Assembly: GCF_018687715.1 (NCBI RefSeq)
Contig: NC_056762.1
Coordinates: 31,670,864 to 31,734,863, forward strand
DNA from: Carya illinoinensis
Taxonomy: Eukaryota; Streptophyta; Magnoliopsida; Fagales; Juglandaceae
Length of the DNA stretch: 64,000 bases
Reading direction: 5' to 3'
The translations under genes were made by a program, and so were the position numbers. Shown in pieces: positions 1 through 9,650 of the stretch. Numbering within the stretch: position 1 is the first letter of the stretch; each line of letters begins with the position of its first letter. The notes under the pieces were generated by a model. The model was not told the origin of the DNA, did not search any database, and was given only the letters and a program-made list of their open reading frames with translations.

Positions 1-511
1 TCGAATACGAACTACTAGTCACATTTACTCCGATAATCAAGTCACTAATAGACTAACCACATTACTTTTGTTTGAACAGTAGGGTTGGGAGCAAACTGCG
101 AGATAAGTTCTAGCACTCTCACTAACGTCAAAAACTTCAATCAGTCCCTGTTATAGTCACTCTTTTATGTTGTAGTGAGCATTTCTAAGCTTTTTTTGCC
201 GGGAGGTTTGCTACTCATCATTCCACATACTATATTTATTTTTTATTTTATTCCTACTAAATTAATTGAGTTCATCTACTCATCATTCTTACACTATATA
301 TTTGTTAAGAGAAAAAAATCAAAAAATCATATGTGGTGTGTAATGTGTGATGTAGGGACGATGAGTAGAATTTTTTTAAAACAAAACTCGCAGCACAAAT
401 TCCCCTGTTTTGGAACGCATGTTGTTCACTACCAAAGTTTGGCAAAGTCCAATACCTGACAGACTGGGCAATGCATGAAGTAGATATTCGATTGTATCAA
501 GACCGGTAATT

Positions 512-544
512 ACTCCTCCTCCTCTTCTTCTTCTTCTTCTTCTT
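512..544. repeat. CTC/CTT microsatellite
   Basis: Pyrimidine-rich trinucleotide array. The copy B counterpart (46122-46158) has a different number of CTC and CTT units, so the repeat has changed length since the duplication. Confidence 0.9.
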
Positions 545-640
545 TAACACTTCGAAACTAGTCAAGATCAGTTAAATTCTTAACAACAGACACAACAAAA
601 GGAATGACAATGTTTGCACAATAATGCAGCATTTTTTTTG

Positions 641-669
641 TTTTTTTTTTTTTTTGGGGGGGGGGGGGG
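641..669. repeat. Poly-T tract followed directly by poly-G tract
   Basis: About 15 T followed by about 14 G. Copy B (about 46240-46270) has a mixed T/G stretch without pure runs at this place, so the pure tract is specific to A. It could be real slippage or a base-calling artefact. Confidence 0.8.
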
Positions 670-2014
670 AACTAAATGTTGATTTCACATGTGGTGATCC
701 ATGTGTGCCTCAGCAGAACAGTATCTCCAGTTGAGAAAGTGCTCTATGCTTGGCAAACATGTGTAATATGATGCCGACATAGGTAAGATTCTTTCGATAT
801 CTATCAGGCTTGATCTGCAAAATTAAGAGGGCAAGTTTTTCCTTCAACTATGTTTTAATCTGTTTTTTTAAAAGTGCACTTGGCACCTCAAACTACTAAA
901 ATCGATACATTGCATCTTCCAACTATAAAAAATTAACAGTTTGCATCCAAATTGAATTTTGACTGTTGAGATGAAAGAAAAATACGAAACACGACACAAT
1001 CTTGACAGTTACATCTTAATGAATGATGTAGAGTCAGTTTTTGGTAATTCGAGTGTGCAAAGTGTACTCTTCCTTCTTTTGGGCATACATCAAACATGTT
1101 GGAAAGAAAACTATGTAAATGTAAAACTCAGCTATTCGTTTGATACTGAAAAGTAACAAATGCAGCTTCCAAGTACATTATTGTTCATCTGCACTCATCC
1201 ATTTAATAATTATCTTGTATGGATAACAATCTATGCTCATTCTCTTAGACATTGCAATCTTTACTAGCCACCACACACTGAAAATTCAACGAAACGAGAT
1301 CTTAATAAATCAGCACCGAATTCTTATATCTCCAATGTTAATAGATTATGAGATCCTAGAAGTAAGATTGCGATTTCACCAGCAATGACATTCTTTCCAG
1401 TTAGAAAAGCAATAAAATCTCAGTAATGTGTTTGGCCAACTTACCAAAACAGTGTGTATTGAATTGAATAAATAGATTTACAGTATAACAGAGTGGAGCA
1501 AAAGGTGGAGAAAAACTAGGAACTAAATTATCTTACAGTTGTCTACTCTATCTTTACAGAAATTCATAATTCAAAAGAGTCCAACGGTTGAATAATAGTT
1601 GGTAATTCAGCCTATGATGTAGGATCAGTTTGTCCAGAAAAATCTGCAGTGGATGAACAATGATCATGAACTTCCTTAACAGAAACCTTAACATTTCCAT
1701 TTTTCAATAGTCGAAAATCTGCATAGCTGGTATCAAGTTGCCCGGTTCCGCCATCTCATTCATTGACTGAAGGCTTTAAAAATTCAGAAGAAGCATATAC
1801 AAACAGATGTTTGAAAAACTAGGATGAGACTTTCATTGAAAACATGAACTCGTAACAATCATTATTTAGTATCTGCTTACAAGGCACATAAAGCAGACTA
1901 GCTCAAATTGATTTGAGTGTGAGCTTTTATTCAGGTGGATTTACACCTAGTGTTCATGAACATTTTACGAGTAAAACATAATGAAAAATATCCCAAGTTA
2001 AGGAAACAAAAATC

Positions 2015-4834
2015 CTATTTCCAATACGGGCTCCTAGTTGGGGCTGGATTCTCACTATCAATTGATCTATATAATGAATAGACATCCCAACCTCCATCTG
2101 TCCAATAGGTAGTGTTGATTTCAGGTACATGTTCTACCTTCCAATAATCTCCACCTTCAATGCCTAGACGTATTGTCATGATTAACTCAGCAGGCATGTC
2201 CCAAAATTCCAGCAGTTTCAGCTTCCTAAGGTGTTCAATGCCTGATGGCAGGCTGTGCAACAATTTGCAGCGCTGGAGGATTAGCTTTTCAAGTAAAGGC
2301 ATGGCACCCACATCTACTATTACCGTCTTTAGCCCATCCATTTTATCAAGGCTTAAGATTTTAAGCTTCTGAAATCCTTCAGCCTTAAAATGCAATGTCT
2401 CTCCCTCATAAACCTGCAGAAACTCAAGTTGTGCTAGATTCGGCAGGTCTTGAAGTGATTTAACTGGATCATCTCTTAATTGACTCCACTTCAAAGACAA
2501 CTTGGCCAAGCTATGGAGAGAAGATATCCAATGGGGAAACTTCTCTAACTTTCCTGTCAAATATAGCCGCTGAAGAAATCGAGGTGGGTATGATAGGCAA
2601 TCAAGATTGATTATCTCATCCTCTTCTATTGAAGTTATAGACAAAGCTCGGAGGTTGTTGAGCTTGTCAATGGAAGAGCACAGAGCAACCCCATTTTCTG
2701 TTCTGAAATTTACGATTCCTAGCCTCCGCAGTTGATTCAGACATCCTAGCTCCTTTATTATATCATTACCACCATGATCCGCCTCTATGAAGCAGAGCTT
2801 TTGTAAGGACTGGAGACGAGTTATATGTGCCGTGGCCTTGAAACCATACTTGGAATTTATGTGTGCATAAGATTGTACTTCATACCGATACACCAAAAGG
2901 TGGCGAAGTTTCTGAAGCCGCGAGATCTCAGCAGGCAATGCAGTGACGCATGTGTTTTTAAGATCCAATGTTTCCAGGTTCTGAAGATTCCCAATTGAGC
3001 TAGGGATGATTTTTATCTTCGTGCTCCTCAAGCTTAGATATTTCAGATGGATCAGCTTGAATATCTCATTTGGGAATATCTCTAGAGGTGCACCTTCCAA
3101 ATCTAACACCTTAAGTAGCTTCAGATCAAGAGGATGCAGAATCGGATTATAAGACTTGGATTGTGAATCTACCCTCCGAAACATCAGCAAAGAACGAAGT
3201 CTAGACTTTCTCTGCTTGTCCTGTACATCCTGCATGCTTTTCTGTATTGATAAGCGACGTACTTTTTCTGGCAACATCACGTTTTCTCGAACAATTGTTA
3301 GAAAGTTTTGGTCACTTGACTTCCGAATGATTATCTCTCGAAGCAGGTCGTGGATGCGGCATGTTTTGATCCTCCCTTCACCTGTTGTCCCTGCCACTTG
3401 GATCAGGTTTCTGTTCAAGAGCTCGTCGAAGTAAGCCTCTGCAACTTCTTCCAATGTCATTCCTTCTTTCGCTTTCACAAATCCTTCAGCTATCCATAAT
3501 CGAATTAGTCTCATTTTGTCAATGGGATGATAGTCAGGAAAGATGCTCAAATACAGAAAACAAGACTTGAGATAGTAAGGCAGATCATAATAACTGAGAG
3601 ACAATATCTTCTTAATACTTTTGAGTCTATCATTTTCTTGTAGCCCATCAGCCAGACTTCGTTGAATAATATCCCATTCGTCTATACTCTTTGTGGCCAA
3701 AACACCACTGATTGCCACAATTGCAAGTGGCAATCCTTCACACCTTCCAAGGATACTTTCTGACGCAGTCTTCCAATTCGAATCCGGAGATCTGTTTTTC
3801 TCAAAAGTCTTCCTGCAAAATAGAGTCCAGGATTCTTCAGGAGACAAAGGGTTCAAAGGATAGACCTTGGTCACGTCGCTATTGAAGTCCATGCAAGAGG
3901 CAGAGGCTACTTCAGCGTGACGTGTTGTGAGCATAACCCGACTGCCACTGTTTTTTGGAAATGCAAGTTTAACAGCATCCCAATCTCCAATATGCCAAAC
4001 ATCATCTAACACAATCAGATACTTCTTTTGTTGCAAAAAGCTATTGATTTTCGTTCTTAGCTGAGCCTCATTCATGCCTTCCACTTCTTGAGGAACTGGT
4101 TTCCTTTTCACCTTGTAGAGTTGCCGAACGAGGTCTTTTAGGAGCTCTTCCATATTAAAAGATGTAGATACAGTTATCCAAGCACGGTACTTGAATTGTA
4201 GCTTCACTTCTGCATCATCATAGACTTTCTTCACCAGGGTGGTTTTCCCCAACCCTCCCATTCCAACCACCGAAACTACTTCACGTTCAGTATCACCTTG
4301 GAGTAGCCAGCCGATCAACTCCTTTTTAGGAATTTCTATGCCCACTAGATCGGCTTCTTCCAACAGGAGGGCGTCCTGTCGGCGGCTATGCCATGTCTTA
4401 GGAGCAATCTTGATATCAGCCATTGGATTTTCAGGCCGGAATCTGTCGTGCCCCTCGGCAATGCTTAGAACTCTGAATTTGATTCTCTGTATTTCAGTAG
4501 CAATCTGATGACGAGCTATTATTTTTTTGATGGAAGGAGTGATATTCTGAAGGGAAGCCAGTAAATCACCTCCAGGAGGACGGGTGACTCGAAGATTGTA
4601 CTCGTCAAGAGCATCTTCAATATCATTCGCCACCTCTCTCACTAGCTTAACCCATGCGACCGCTTCATGACTCCTGTCTTCAATTTCATCAGCATCTCTC
4701 AGGAAGGCCTTGATGCGTTCTAGTTCATCTGCTATCATCTGAGCTTCGTCCTTGACCTCCCTGTGTAGTTGCATCTCATCTTGCAACAAGGCTGTAAGCT
4801 TGTCGAGTACATAGTTTACAGCAATTTCAGCCAT
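2015..4834 (-). CDS. CC-NBS-LRR (RPM1-type) disease resistance protein, copy A
   Basis: A single uninterrupted exon of 939 residues. NLRs of this class are intracellular immune receptors whose NB-ARC domain acts as an ATP/ADP switch. Visible in order: an N-terminal Rx-type coiled coil (about 1-130) with an EDVID-like stretch at 70-80 (NDIEDALDEY); P-loop GMGGLGKTT at 191-199; kinase-2 LIVLDDVW at 273-280; RNBS-B near 298-305; GLPLA at 367-371; RNBS-D CFLYLSIFPD at 425-434; and an MHD-type motif reading IHD at 494-496. Leucine-rich repeats run from about 560 to 900. Length is normal for the family. The start fits the conserved MAE-type N-terminus and lies about 190 bases below a TATA box. By eye it is about 96-97% identical to the copy B protein. 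The effector recognised cannot be inferred. Confidence 0.96.
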   Translation of the reverse strand: MAEIAVNYVLDKLTALLQDEMQLHREVKDEAQMIADELERIKAFLRDADEIEDRSHEAVAWVKLVREVANDIEDALDEYNLRVTRPPGGDLLASLQNITPSIKKIIARHQIATEIQRIKFRVLSIAEGHDRFRPENPMADIKIAPKTWHSRRQDALLLEEADLVGIEIPKKELIGWLLQGDTEREVVSVVGMGGLGKTTLVKKVYDDAEVKLQFKYRAWITVSTSFNMEELLKDLVRQLYKVKRKPVPQEVEGMNEAQLRTKINSFLQQKKYLIVLDDVWHIGDWDAVKLAFPKNSGSRVMLTTRHAEVASASCMDFNSDVTKVYPLNPLSPEESWTLFCRKTFEKNRSPDSNWKTASESILGRCEGLPLAIVAISGVLATKSIDEWDIIQRSLADGLQENDRLKSIKKILSLSYYDLPYYLKSCFLYLSIFPDYHPIDKMRLIRLWIAEGFVKAKEGMTLEEVAEAYFDELLNRNLIQVAGTTGEGRIKTCRIHDLLREIIIRKSSDQNFLTIVRENVMLPEKVRRLSIQKSMQDVQDKQRKSRLRSLLMFRRVDSQSKSYNPILHPLDLKLLKVLDLEGAPLEIFPNEIFKLIHLKYLSLRSTKIKIIPSSIGNLQNLETLDLKNTCVTALPAEISRLQKLRHLLVYRYEVQSYAHINSKYGFKATAHITRLQSLQKLCFIEADHGGNDIIKELGCLNQLRRLGIVNFRTENGVALCSSIDKLNNLRALSITSIEEDEIINLDCLSYPPRFLQRLYLTGKLEKFPHWISSLHSLAKLSLKWSQLRDDPVKSLQDLPNLAQLEFLQVYEGETLHFKAEGFQKLKILSLDKMDGLKTVIVDVGAMPLLEKLILQRCKLLHSLPSGIEHLRKLKLLEFWDMPAELIMTIRLGIEGGDYWKVEHVPEINTTYWTDGGWDVYSLYRSIDSENPAPTRSPYWK

Positions 4835-5020
4835 CGTTTCTTTGTCTCTCTTCAGCTATCCTTTGTGTTTCTGATGGAATTTGTGTTTTTCAGAACCTCC
4901 CCAGTTCTTTTTTTCTTGGCTAAAGAAAGCCCTTCGGTTTTCTTTGTTCTTTTTCTTTGGTGGAGAGACAAGGAGCAATATGTGAGAGAAGATGAGGCTT
5001 CTGTCTTGGAGTTGCTTTCC

Positions 5021-5028
5021 TTATATAA
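5021..5028 (-). promoter_or_regulatory. TATA box of NLR-A
   Basis: TTATATAA, read on the minus strand, sits about 190 bases upstream of the NLR-A start codon and is followed by a pyrimidine/purine-rich leader. The same element at the same distance is present upstream of NLR-B. Assignment is by position and conservation only. Confidence 0.65.
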
Positions 5029-5113
5029 CAATTCTAGGCTGCATACTGCATCATATGTAGTTAAGATCTACGAGCCAATGTCCTCAACCTGTTCAGGTTG
5101 CAAGTGGAGAAAC

Positions 5114-5119
5114 GGTCAA
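5114..5119 (-). promoter_or_regulatory. W-box (TTGACC) upstream of NLR-A
   Basis: TTGACC on the minus strand, about 90 bases upstream of the TATA box and kept in copy B. W-boxes bind WRKY factors and are common in promoters of plant defence genes. Six bases can occur by chance, so support is positional. Confidence 0.4.
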
Positions 5120-6440
5120 GTTTCCCATCAAAATTATTTTGGTCCACTTTTTAATCCGATGAACTGGCAATGAATTCTTTATTGCCCTTACGCTACTTGG
5201 TTTATCTATTTTGTTTTGTTTTTTTTTTTATCCATTTGAAAGAATATTCCGAGTGCAGAGTTTGTCATGCCATTGTCTCGTAATCTCCTTTCTTTATTTC
5301 ATGTTCCCTTGGCAAATTTCCATTCTTCTTTCCAACCCAACTGCGAACTAGTCAAAATTACATGATCAATCTCATCTGAATTTTGATTTTGATACTCCAT
5401 TTTTATGCTTGATCTTACTCATTTTTATGAAGTCTTGAATCACAACTGCTAGCCAAATCAACTACAGAAAGTACAAGGGCTTCACTCAACCTCAAATGGC
5501 CATAACTATCAATTTGAATTAGCCACAAATTGTAGTAGTTTGTTTAATAACCATGATTTCATCAAGCCTTTTCCACCCATAAAAATATCATTGGTACTGT
5601 CAAATTTTAATTTATTGACCAATTCAAGGGATTGAAACTTCCAAGCGCTTTCGTTCCAGGAATGATGTGGCAGAATTTGTGCTGCACTCAACACAAGACA
5701 AACTAGCTAAGAGACACTTCTGCATTTCACCATCATTCTGACTTTTTGAATTTGGATTGGAAAACAAGAAAAGAACGCGTTTAAAATTGGTGTGGGGGAA
5801 AATACTTTTAAAACGTGGTGTTGTCTTTTTCTAAGATATTCCGGAGCGAAGTACTAAAAATAAATAAATAAATGAATGAATTTTAAATAGAGAACATGCC
5901 AATGATTGAATTCTGAAGAATGTGTAACAACTTGTCAACCATTCTCAATTATTGATCAGGATGGCTAACACTCAACTGATAATCATATTCGACAATTGAT
6001 ATATCAGTTGAGTCCACCGTTTACTTACCAAAAAAAAAAAAAAAATTTATCAGTTGAGTCCTGCCCATGATTATGAAAAGAACCTATTCATCAAGAAACA
6101 TGCTGGAAAATTCTAGTCAATTAATCCTTATGAGGAGGAAAAAAAGGAAAGAAAAGAAGAAAGGGATTATACTGTAGGGAAGTTTCTCTCAATCACAACC
6201 TTAGTATTTTGAAACACTAAGAAAAAGGGATTAACAAAAGAAAAAGGAAAATAAGGATTTTGTAATTATAACTGAAACTGTTATAGCAGTCTTCTACTTG
6301 AGTGATAATACTATAACAATTTCCCTAATAAATCATGCTACTTATGGATTATAACAACTACAAATTCACAGACTTTTTCTGGTTAGTAAATACAATAACA
6401 TTGTAAGGCATGGATAAAGTAGATAGTTGAGTTGTATTCG

Positions 6441-6532
6441 TAGTGGTATATGATTCATTCTCCAATTCTGGTAGTGGTATTTGATGCAACCTCCAATTCT
6501 GGAAGTGGTGTATGATGCAACCACCAATTCAC
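6441..6532. repeat. 31-base minisatellite, three copies
   Basis: Three adjacent diverged units start at 6441, 6472 and 6503. Each contains a GTGGTAT/GTGTATGAT core followed by CCAATTC. No function inferred. Confidence 0.75.
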
Positions 6533-7426
6533 TCTCGATATTGGAGCAGCAAAGCCCCCATAACAGTAGACATGATAAACATTACAGTTAAGATGATGAT
6601 GATGATTATGAAAATGGTTAGGCATAGATCAGATGATTAATCGAGCAAGAAATGATTACGGTATCCACTTTCTGTAACATCTTTATGGATGCAATTACCA
6701 AAGTAAATATAAAAAATATCGAACTTTTTAAGCATGTTGTGAAAGTGAATTTACTTTGCTCTCAAAGGTCCTTTGTAGTTTATCAAAATGTCAGCAAAAA
6801 GGTTTTAACGGTGTACTTTTTTTCCTATTTAAAAATTGATGTTGATCTCGTGTGGGAAATGAAATGACATGAAATGATCTCGTGTTGGAGGTAGAGTGTT
6901 ATCCAAATGAATCACATTGGGCATTGATTCAGACTCAGATGAAGGCATAGGAGCACTAGGTTCCATAGGGTTCAACTGCAATTTGAGATAACATCACAAA
7001 TTTGTTAACAAAAATTCCAATAGATATGATAGAAATATTGATAAAAATAAGAACTGCGCACATATAAAAAGATATTAGTCAAAGACTCAAATGGGCCAAC
7101 TTAAGTTATCATCTCAAATATTTGGAGTCTAAAATAATTATCATCTCAAATGTTCTTATTCAATTGTTTATAGTAATATAGCGCTCTTAAATATTTGGAG
7201 TCTAAAATAATTATATCCAAGTCAATCATATGCAAAAAATAATATTATTTTTACTTTATCTATATAGTTAAAAGGATTATAAATGTCCTACACACACTTT
7301 AAGTTGAAGACTGTAGATTTACTTCTCTTTGATATATACTTTTTCAAGTTTTTATAAGCCTGATATATAGAGGTTCTAGTCAGTGGGATTCCCAAGGTGT
7401 AACTCATCATTGATTTTACTCACAGG

Positions 7427-7685
7427 CAAAAGAGTTCTGGTGGTGAAGGTGAACGTCTCTAGGAAGCTACTAATATTAATAAATCTCTTTCGACATAGGG
7501 GTGTGTTGTTGCCAGTTTCATCTATAGTTCAGATTTTTTTTCATCAATGGTTGTTTAGAAGCCGGTTATTACAATTTGTTCATTATCTACAGGCTTGTGA
7601 TCATGAACCTAGTGAATTTATCTAATGGAAAGTCTCTCCAGTCCATGTTCCTTACCGGGATTCTAAGCTAACTCTTTGGCTTCAG
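7427..7685 (+). pseudogene. Kinesin-12-like motor domain fragment (pseudogene)
   Basis: Two exon-like pieces match the end of a plant kinesin motor domain. The first (7427-7499, after an AG acceptor) reads QKSSGGEGERL, stop, EATNINKSLST, stop: the switch II/alpha-4 region, with TAG codons where the family has Lys and Leu. The second (7594-7685) begins LVIMNLVNLSNGKSL, then shifts frame and continues HVPYRDSKLTLWLQ before a GT donor (CTTCAG/GTAGG). The EGERLKEATNINKSLST and VIMNLV wording is typical of the kinesin-12 (phragmoplast) subfamily. Two stops and a frameshift make it non-coding. No further kinesin exons were found, so it is an isolated fragment of a captured or relocated gene. Confidence 0.75.
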
Positions 7686-8555
7686 GTAGGTGGTGAAACC
7701 TTTGAGATGATAATTTAAGATGTTCTGCTACTGTTTTTGATAATTACCAAGAGTCATGCCTCTAACTTCTGTTTGGATTTTCTTTTAGACTCATTAATGA
7801 AAAGCTAAAGTATTTTTCAAACTGAATTATAAAAACTTGCCCCGAGGTTGAAAAAACTTGCCTATATAATTCAAGTGAGCAAAACACCAATATGAGGCAC
7901 ACCCAGGACCTTAAATTTGCCATATATTGTCTCAAAGGTCATGCCAGGCTGGTATTTATAGGACTTTCTAGTGTTTTTGTCTTCAACCAAATTATTGCAA
8001 CTCATAATTAAAAACAATCCCAAATCAAAAATCAAAGCAACCCAGCAACTCATAATTAGTCAAAGCAACCCAGCAACATAGAAATCACCCAAGCATTCAT
8101 GAACCAAACTAAACAAGTTAGAAATGAAAAAATAGCACATCATTCAAAACTCTAGTCCGTAATCTAGAGTTCCCATCATGTAAAAGCAGTATGAAAACAT
8201 TTTTAAAAGAAAATGCTGAAATATCAGTTCCCTTAAACTTCACAGAACCATTCTAAATCTAATGGTTTTCACGCCCTTTGGATACGAGTAGCAGTAAGTT
8301 TTGTCAAGATTTGAGCCACTGCACTTGACACAGAAAGCCATAACCCTGCTCTCAATCTTTCTATTTCAGCAGCATCAATAGCAAAAAAATATAGTGACAA
8401 CTACAGAGTAGCTCATTGGTAATCTAATGTATGTAATCTAATTATATGCTGCTGAATAATTAAGAACAGTACCACTAGTACCGATTTTAAAATTCAAACT
8501 TCGATTTAAAAAGAAAACTAATATGCAGGAGATCAAAAGGATGGAAATAACGCAT

Positions 8556-8700
8556 GAAACCCAGATTGAAGTCATAATGCAGGACTTTCCCATGAAACCC
8601 ATAATGCAGGAAGTTCTAGTGTTTCCTAATGCAGGACTTTCCCGATAGAAGTCAGTCAGTAACGCATGAAACCCAGAACCCATGAAACCCAATGAGTTAG
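8556..8700. repeat. Short interspersed direct repeats (ATGAAACCCA / AATGCAGGA)
   Basis: The words ATGAAACCCA and AATGCAGGACTTTCCC recur several times in irregular order. The long antisense frame across this stretch owes its length to the repeats and resembles no protein I know. Confidence 0.6.
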
Positions 8701-8819
8701 CTGCCTTCCCATGAAAACCAGATCCCATCTTGACCCAAGAGAGCCTAGTGCAGTAAACATAACTCAAAGAAAAGCATCCTAACAAAGCGAAAATACACGT
8801 ACGAAAATCACAATAACAA

Positions 8820-8825
<6 letters not shown>

Positions 8826-8853
<28 letters not shown>
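8826..8853. repeat. GA dinucleotide microsatellite
   Basis: About 14 GA units, uninterrupted. Confidence 0.95.
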
Positions 8854-8993
8854 TAATACCTATAGATTATTCCGAAAATCAGGTGTAGACTTGAGGGAGA
8901 CCTTCTGACTCAGAGCAACGCCGATGGAGAGAATCACAGATTCACAACTATGGAAATGTCGAACCGAGCAACGCGAGCTGCACTGCACATTTT

Positions 8994-9147
8994 GGGTGGA
9001 AAACGGGTTACGGGTATTACCCGATAAAATGGAAACGGTTACGGTATAACCCGTTTCCGATTCTGCTTGTAAACGGGTAGATTTTACGGTTCGGATCAGG
9101 TCAAAAAACGGACGGGCCGGCCAGCCGGTTTATTTGTACAGCCCTAG
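8994..9147 (-). mobile_element. Probable terminal segment of a non-autonomous hAT-like element
   Basis: The stretch is rich in short motifs such as AACGGGTTACGGGTA and ACCCGTTT and ends ...TTTGTACAGCCCTA. Its reverse, TAGGGCTGTACAAA, is the kind of terminus seen on many plant hAT elements. The other end and an 8-base target duplication were not found, so this may be a fragment. Confidence 0.35.
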
Positions 9148-9273
9148 ATAGTACGGAGTCATATTGAAACTTCCAGTCTTCCAGTATTTTTTTCATCTTT
9201 TTTATCGGCTCAAACTTGCGTCATGGAGTAATTATTTAATTGAATAATGATATATGTCTTCTCATTTTGACTG

Positions 9274-9603
9274 TGTTATATGCTGTTATAAGCAGTAGTA
9301 GGAAGAAGAATTAAGAGAAGGAAGTCTGGAAGCAAAAGCAGCAACTGTGAAGAACTGGAGCAGTTAAGGCACGTGATAGCACATGATTCATTAAGAAGAT
9401 AGAATTACAATTGTAGCCTTAAAGTGTTAACTAAATGTACAAGAATGCCCTCCCCTCAATAACAGAATTAGCGTCCTATTGTGTATAAAAAGGAGTCGAG
9501 CTCCTGATGTAATGCATTGAGAAAAGCAAATAGAATTCATTTTTTGGAGGAACTGATCCCTCGAAAATCAGATATTCAGTCAAACTCTCGAGTAGTTGTT
9601 ACA
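9274..9603 (+). repeat. 5' LTR of gypsy element
   Basis: 330 bases, TG...CA ends. It contains a TATA-like sequence (GTGTATAAAAAGG at about 9480) that would drive the genomic transcript. A primer site follows after two bases. Confidence 0.93.
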
Positions 9604-9605
9604 AT

Positions 9606-9618
9606 TGGTATCATAGCA
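9606..9618 (+). promoter_or_regulatory. Primer binding site (initiator Met tRNA) of gypsy element
   Basis: TGGTATCATAGCA, two bases after the 5' LTR. It matches the usual plant initiator-Met site TGGTATCAGAGC except for one position. Confidence 0.75.
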
Positions 9619-9650
9619 GGTTCAATTTTCTGGAATTTTTTTTTTTTCAA

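Larger units (their letters stand above)
1..2014. other. Sequence downstream of NLR-A; no gene seen
   Basis: This is the 3' side of NLR-A, which is on the minus strand. It matches 45600-47325 in copy B closely, except that about 270 bases (near 1398-1697) are absent from B, with TTTCC at both edges; a deletion in B is the simpler reading. The short frames here are not conserved between the copies. It holds a CTC/CTT microsatellite and a T-run followed by a G-run. Confidence 0.7.
4835..6204. other. NLR-A promoter and upstream sequence
   Basis: The proximal promoter (4835 to about 5240) matches copy B. The next part, about 5260-5705, has no counterpart in B, where an unrelated 240-base stretch (50540-50780) stands instead. 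Homology resumes at about 5710 and runs to 6204. No gene recognised; an antisense frame of 61 codons at 5509-5694 has no features. Confidence 0.6.
6205..9273. other. Copy A-specific island of about 3.1 kb left of the gypsy element
   Basis: Absent from copy B, where the flanks at 6204 and about 14735 are joined near 51225. Either this island plus the gypsy element entered A, or B lost it. It holds a 31-base minisatellite, a kinesin-like pseudogene fragment, a twice-repeated 26-base stretch (7117-7142 and 7191-7217), a GA microsatellite and a hAT-like terminal sequence. No intact gene is seen. Confidence 0.6.

Noticed and set aside
959..1156. Frame of 65 codons downstream of NLR-A
   Set aside because: Broken in copy B (near 46560-46770) by small indels, so not under selection.
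4239..4508. Frames on the plus strand inside the NLR genes (also 2160-2372, 3156-3434, 49565-49834)
   Set aside because: Shadows of the NLR coding sequence; they are shared by A and B only because the genes are.
8438..8824. Antisense frame of 128 codons in the copy A-specific island
   Set aside because: Its length comes from irregular direct repeats; the translation resembles no protein and has no gene-like start.
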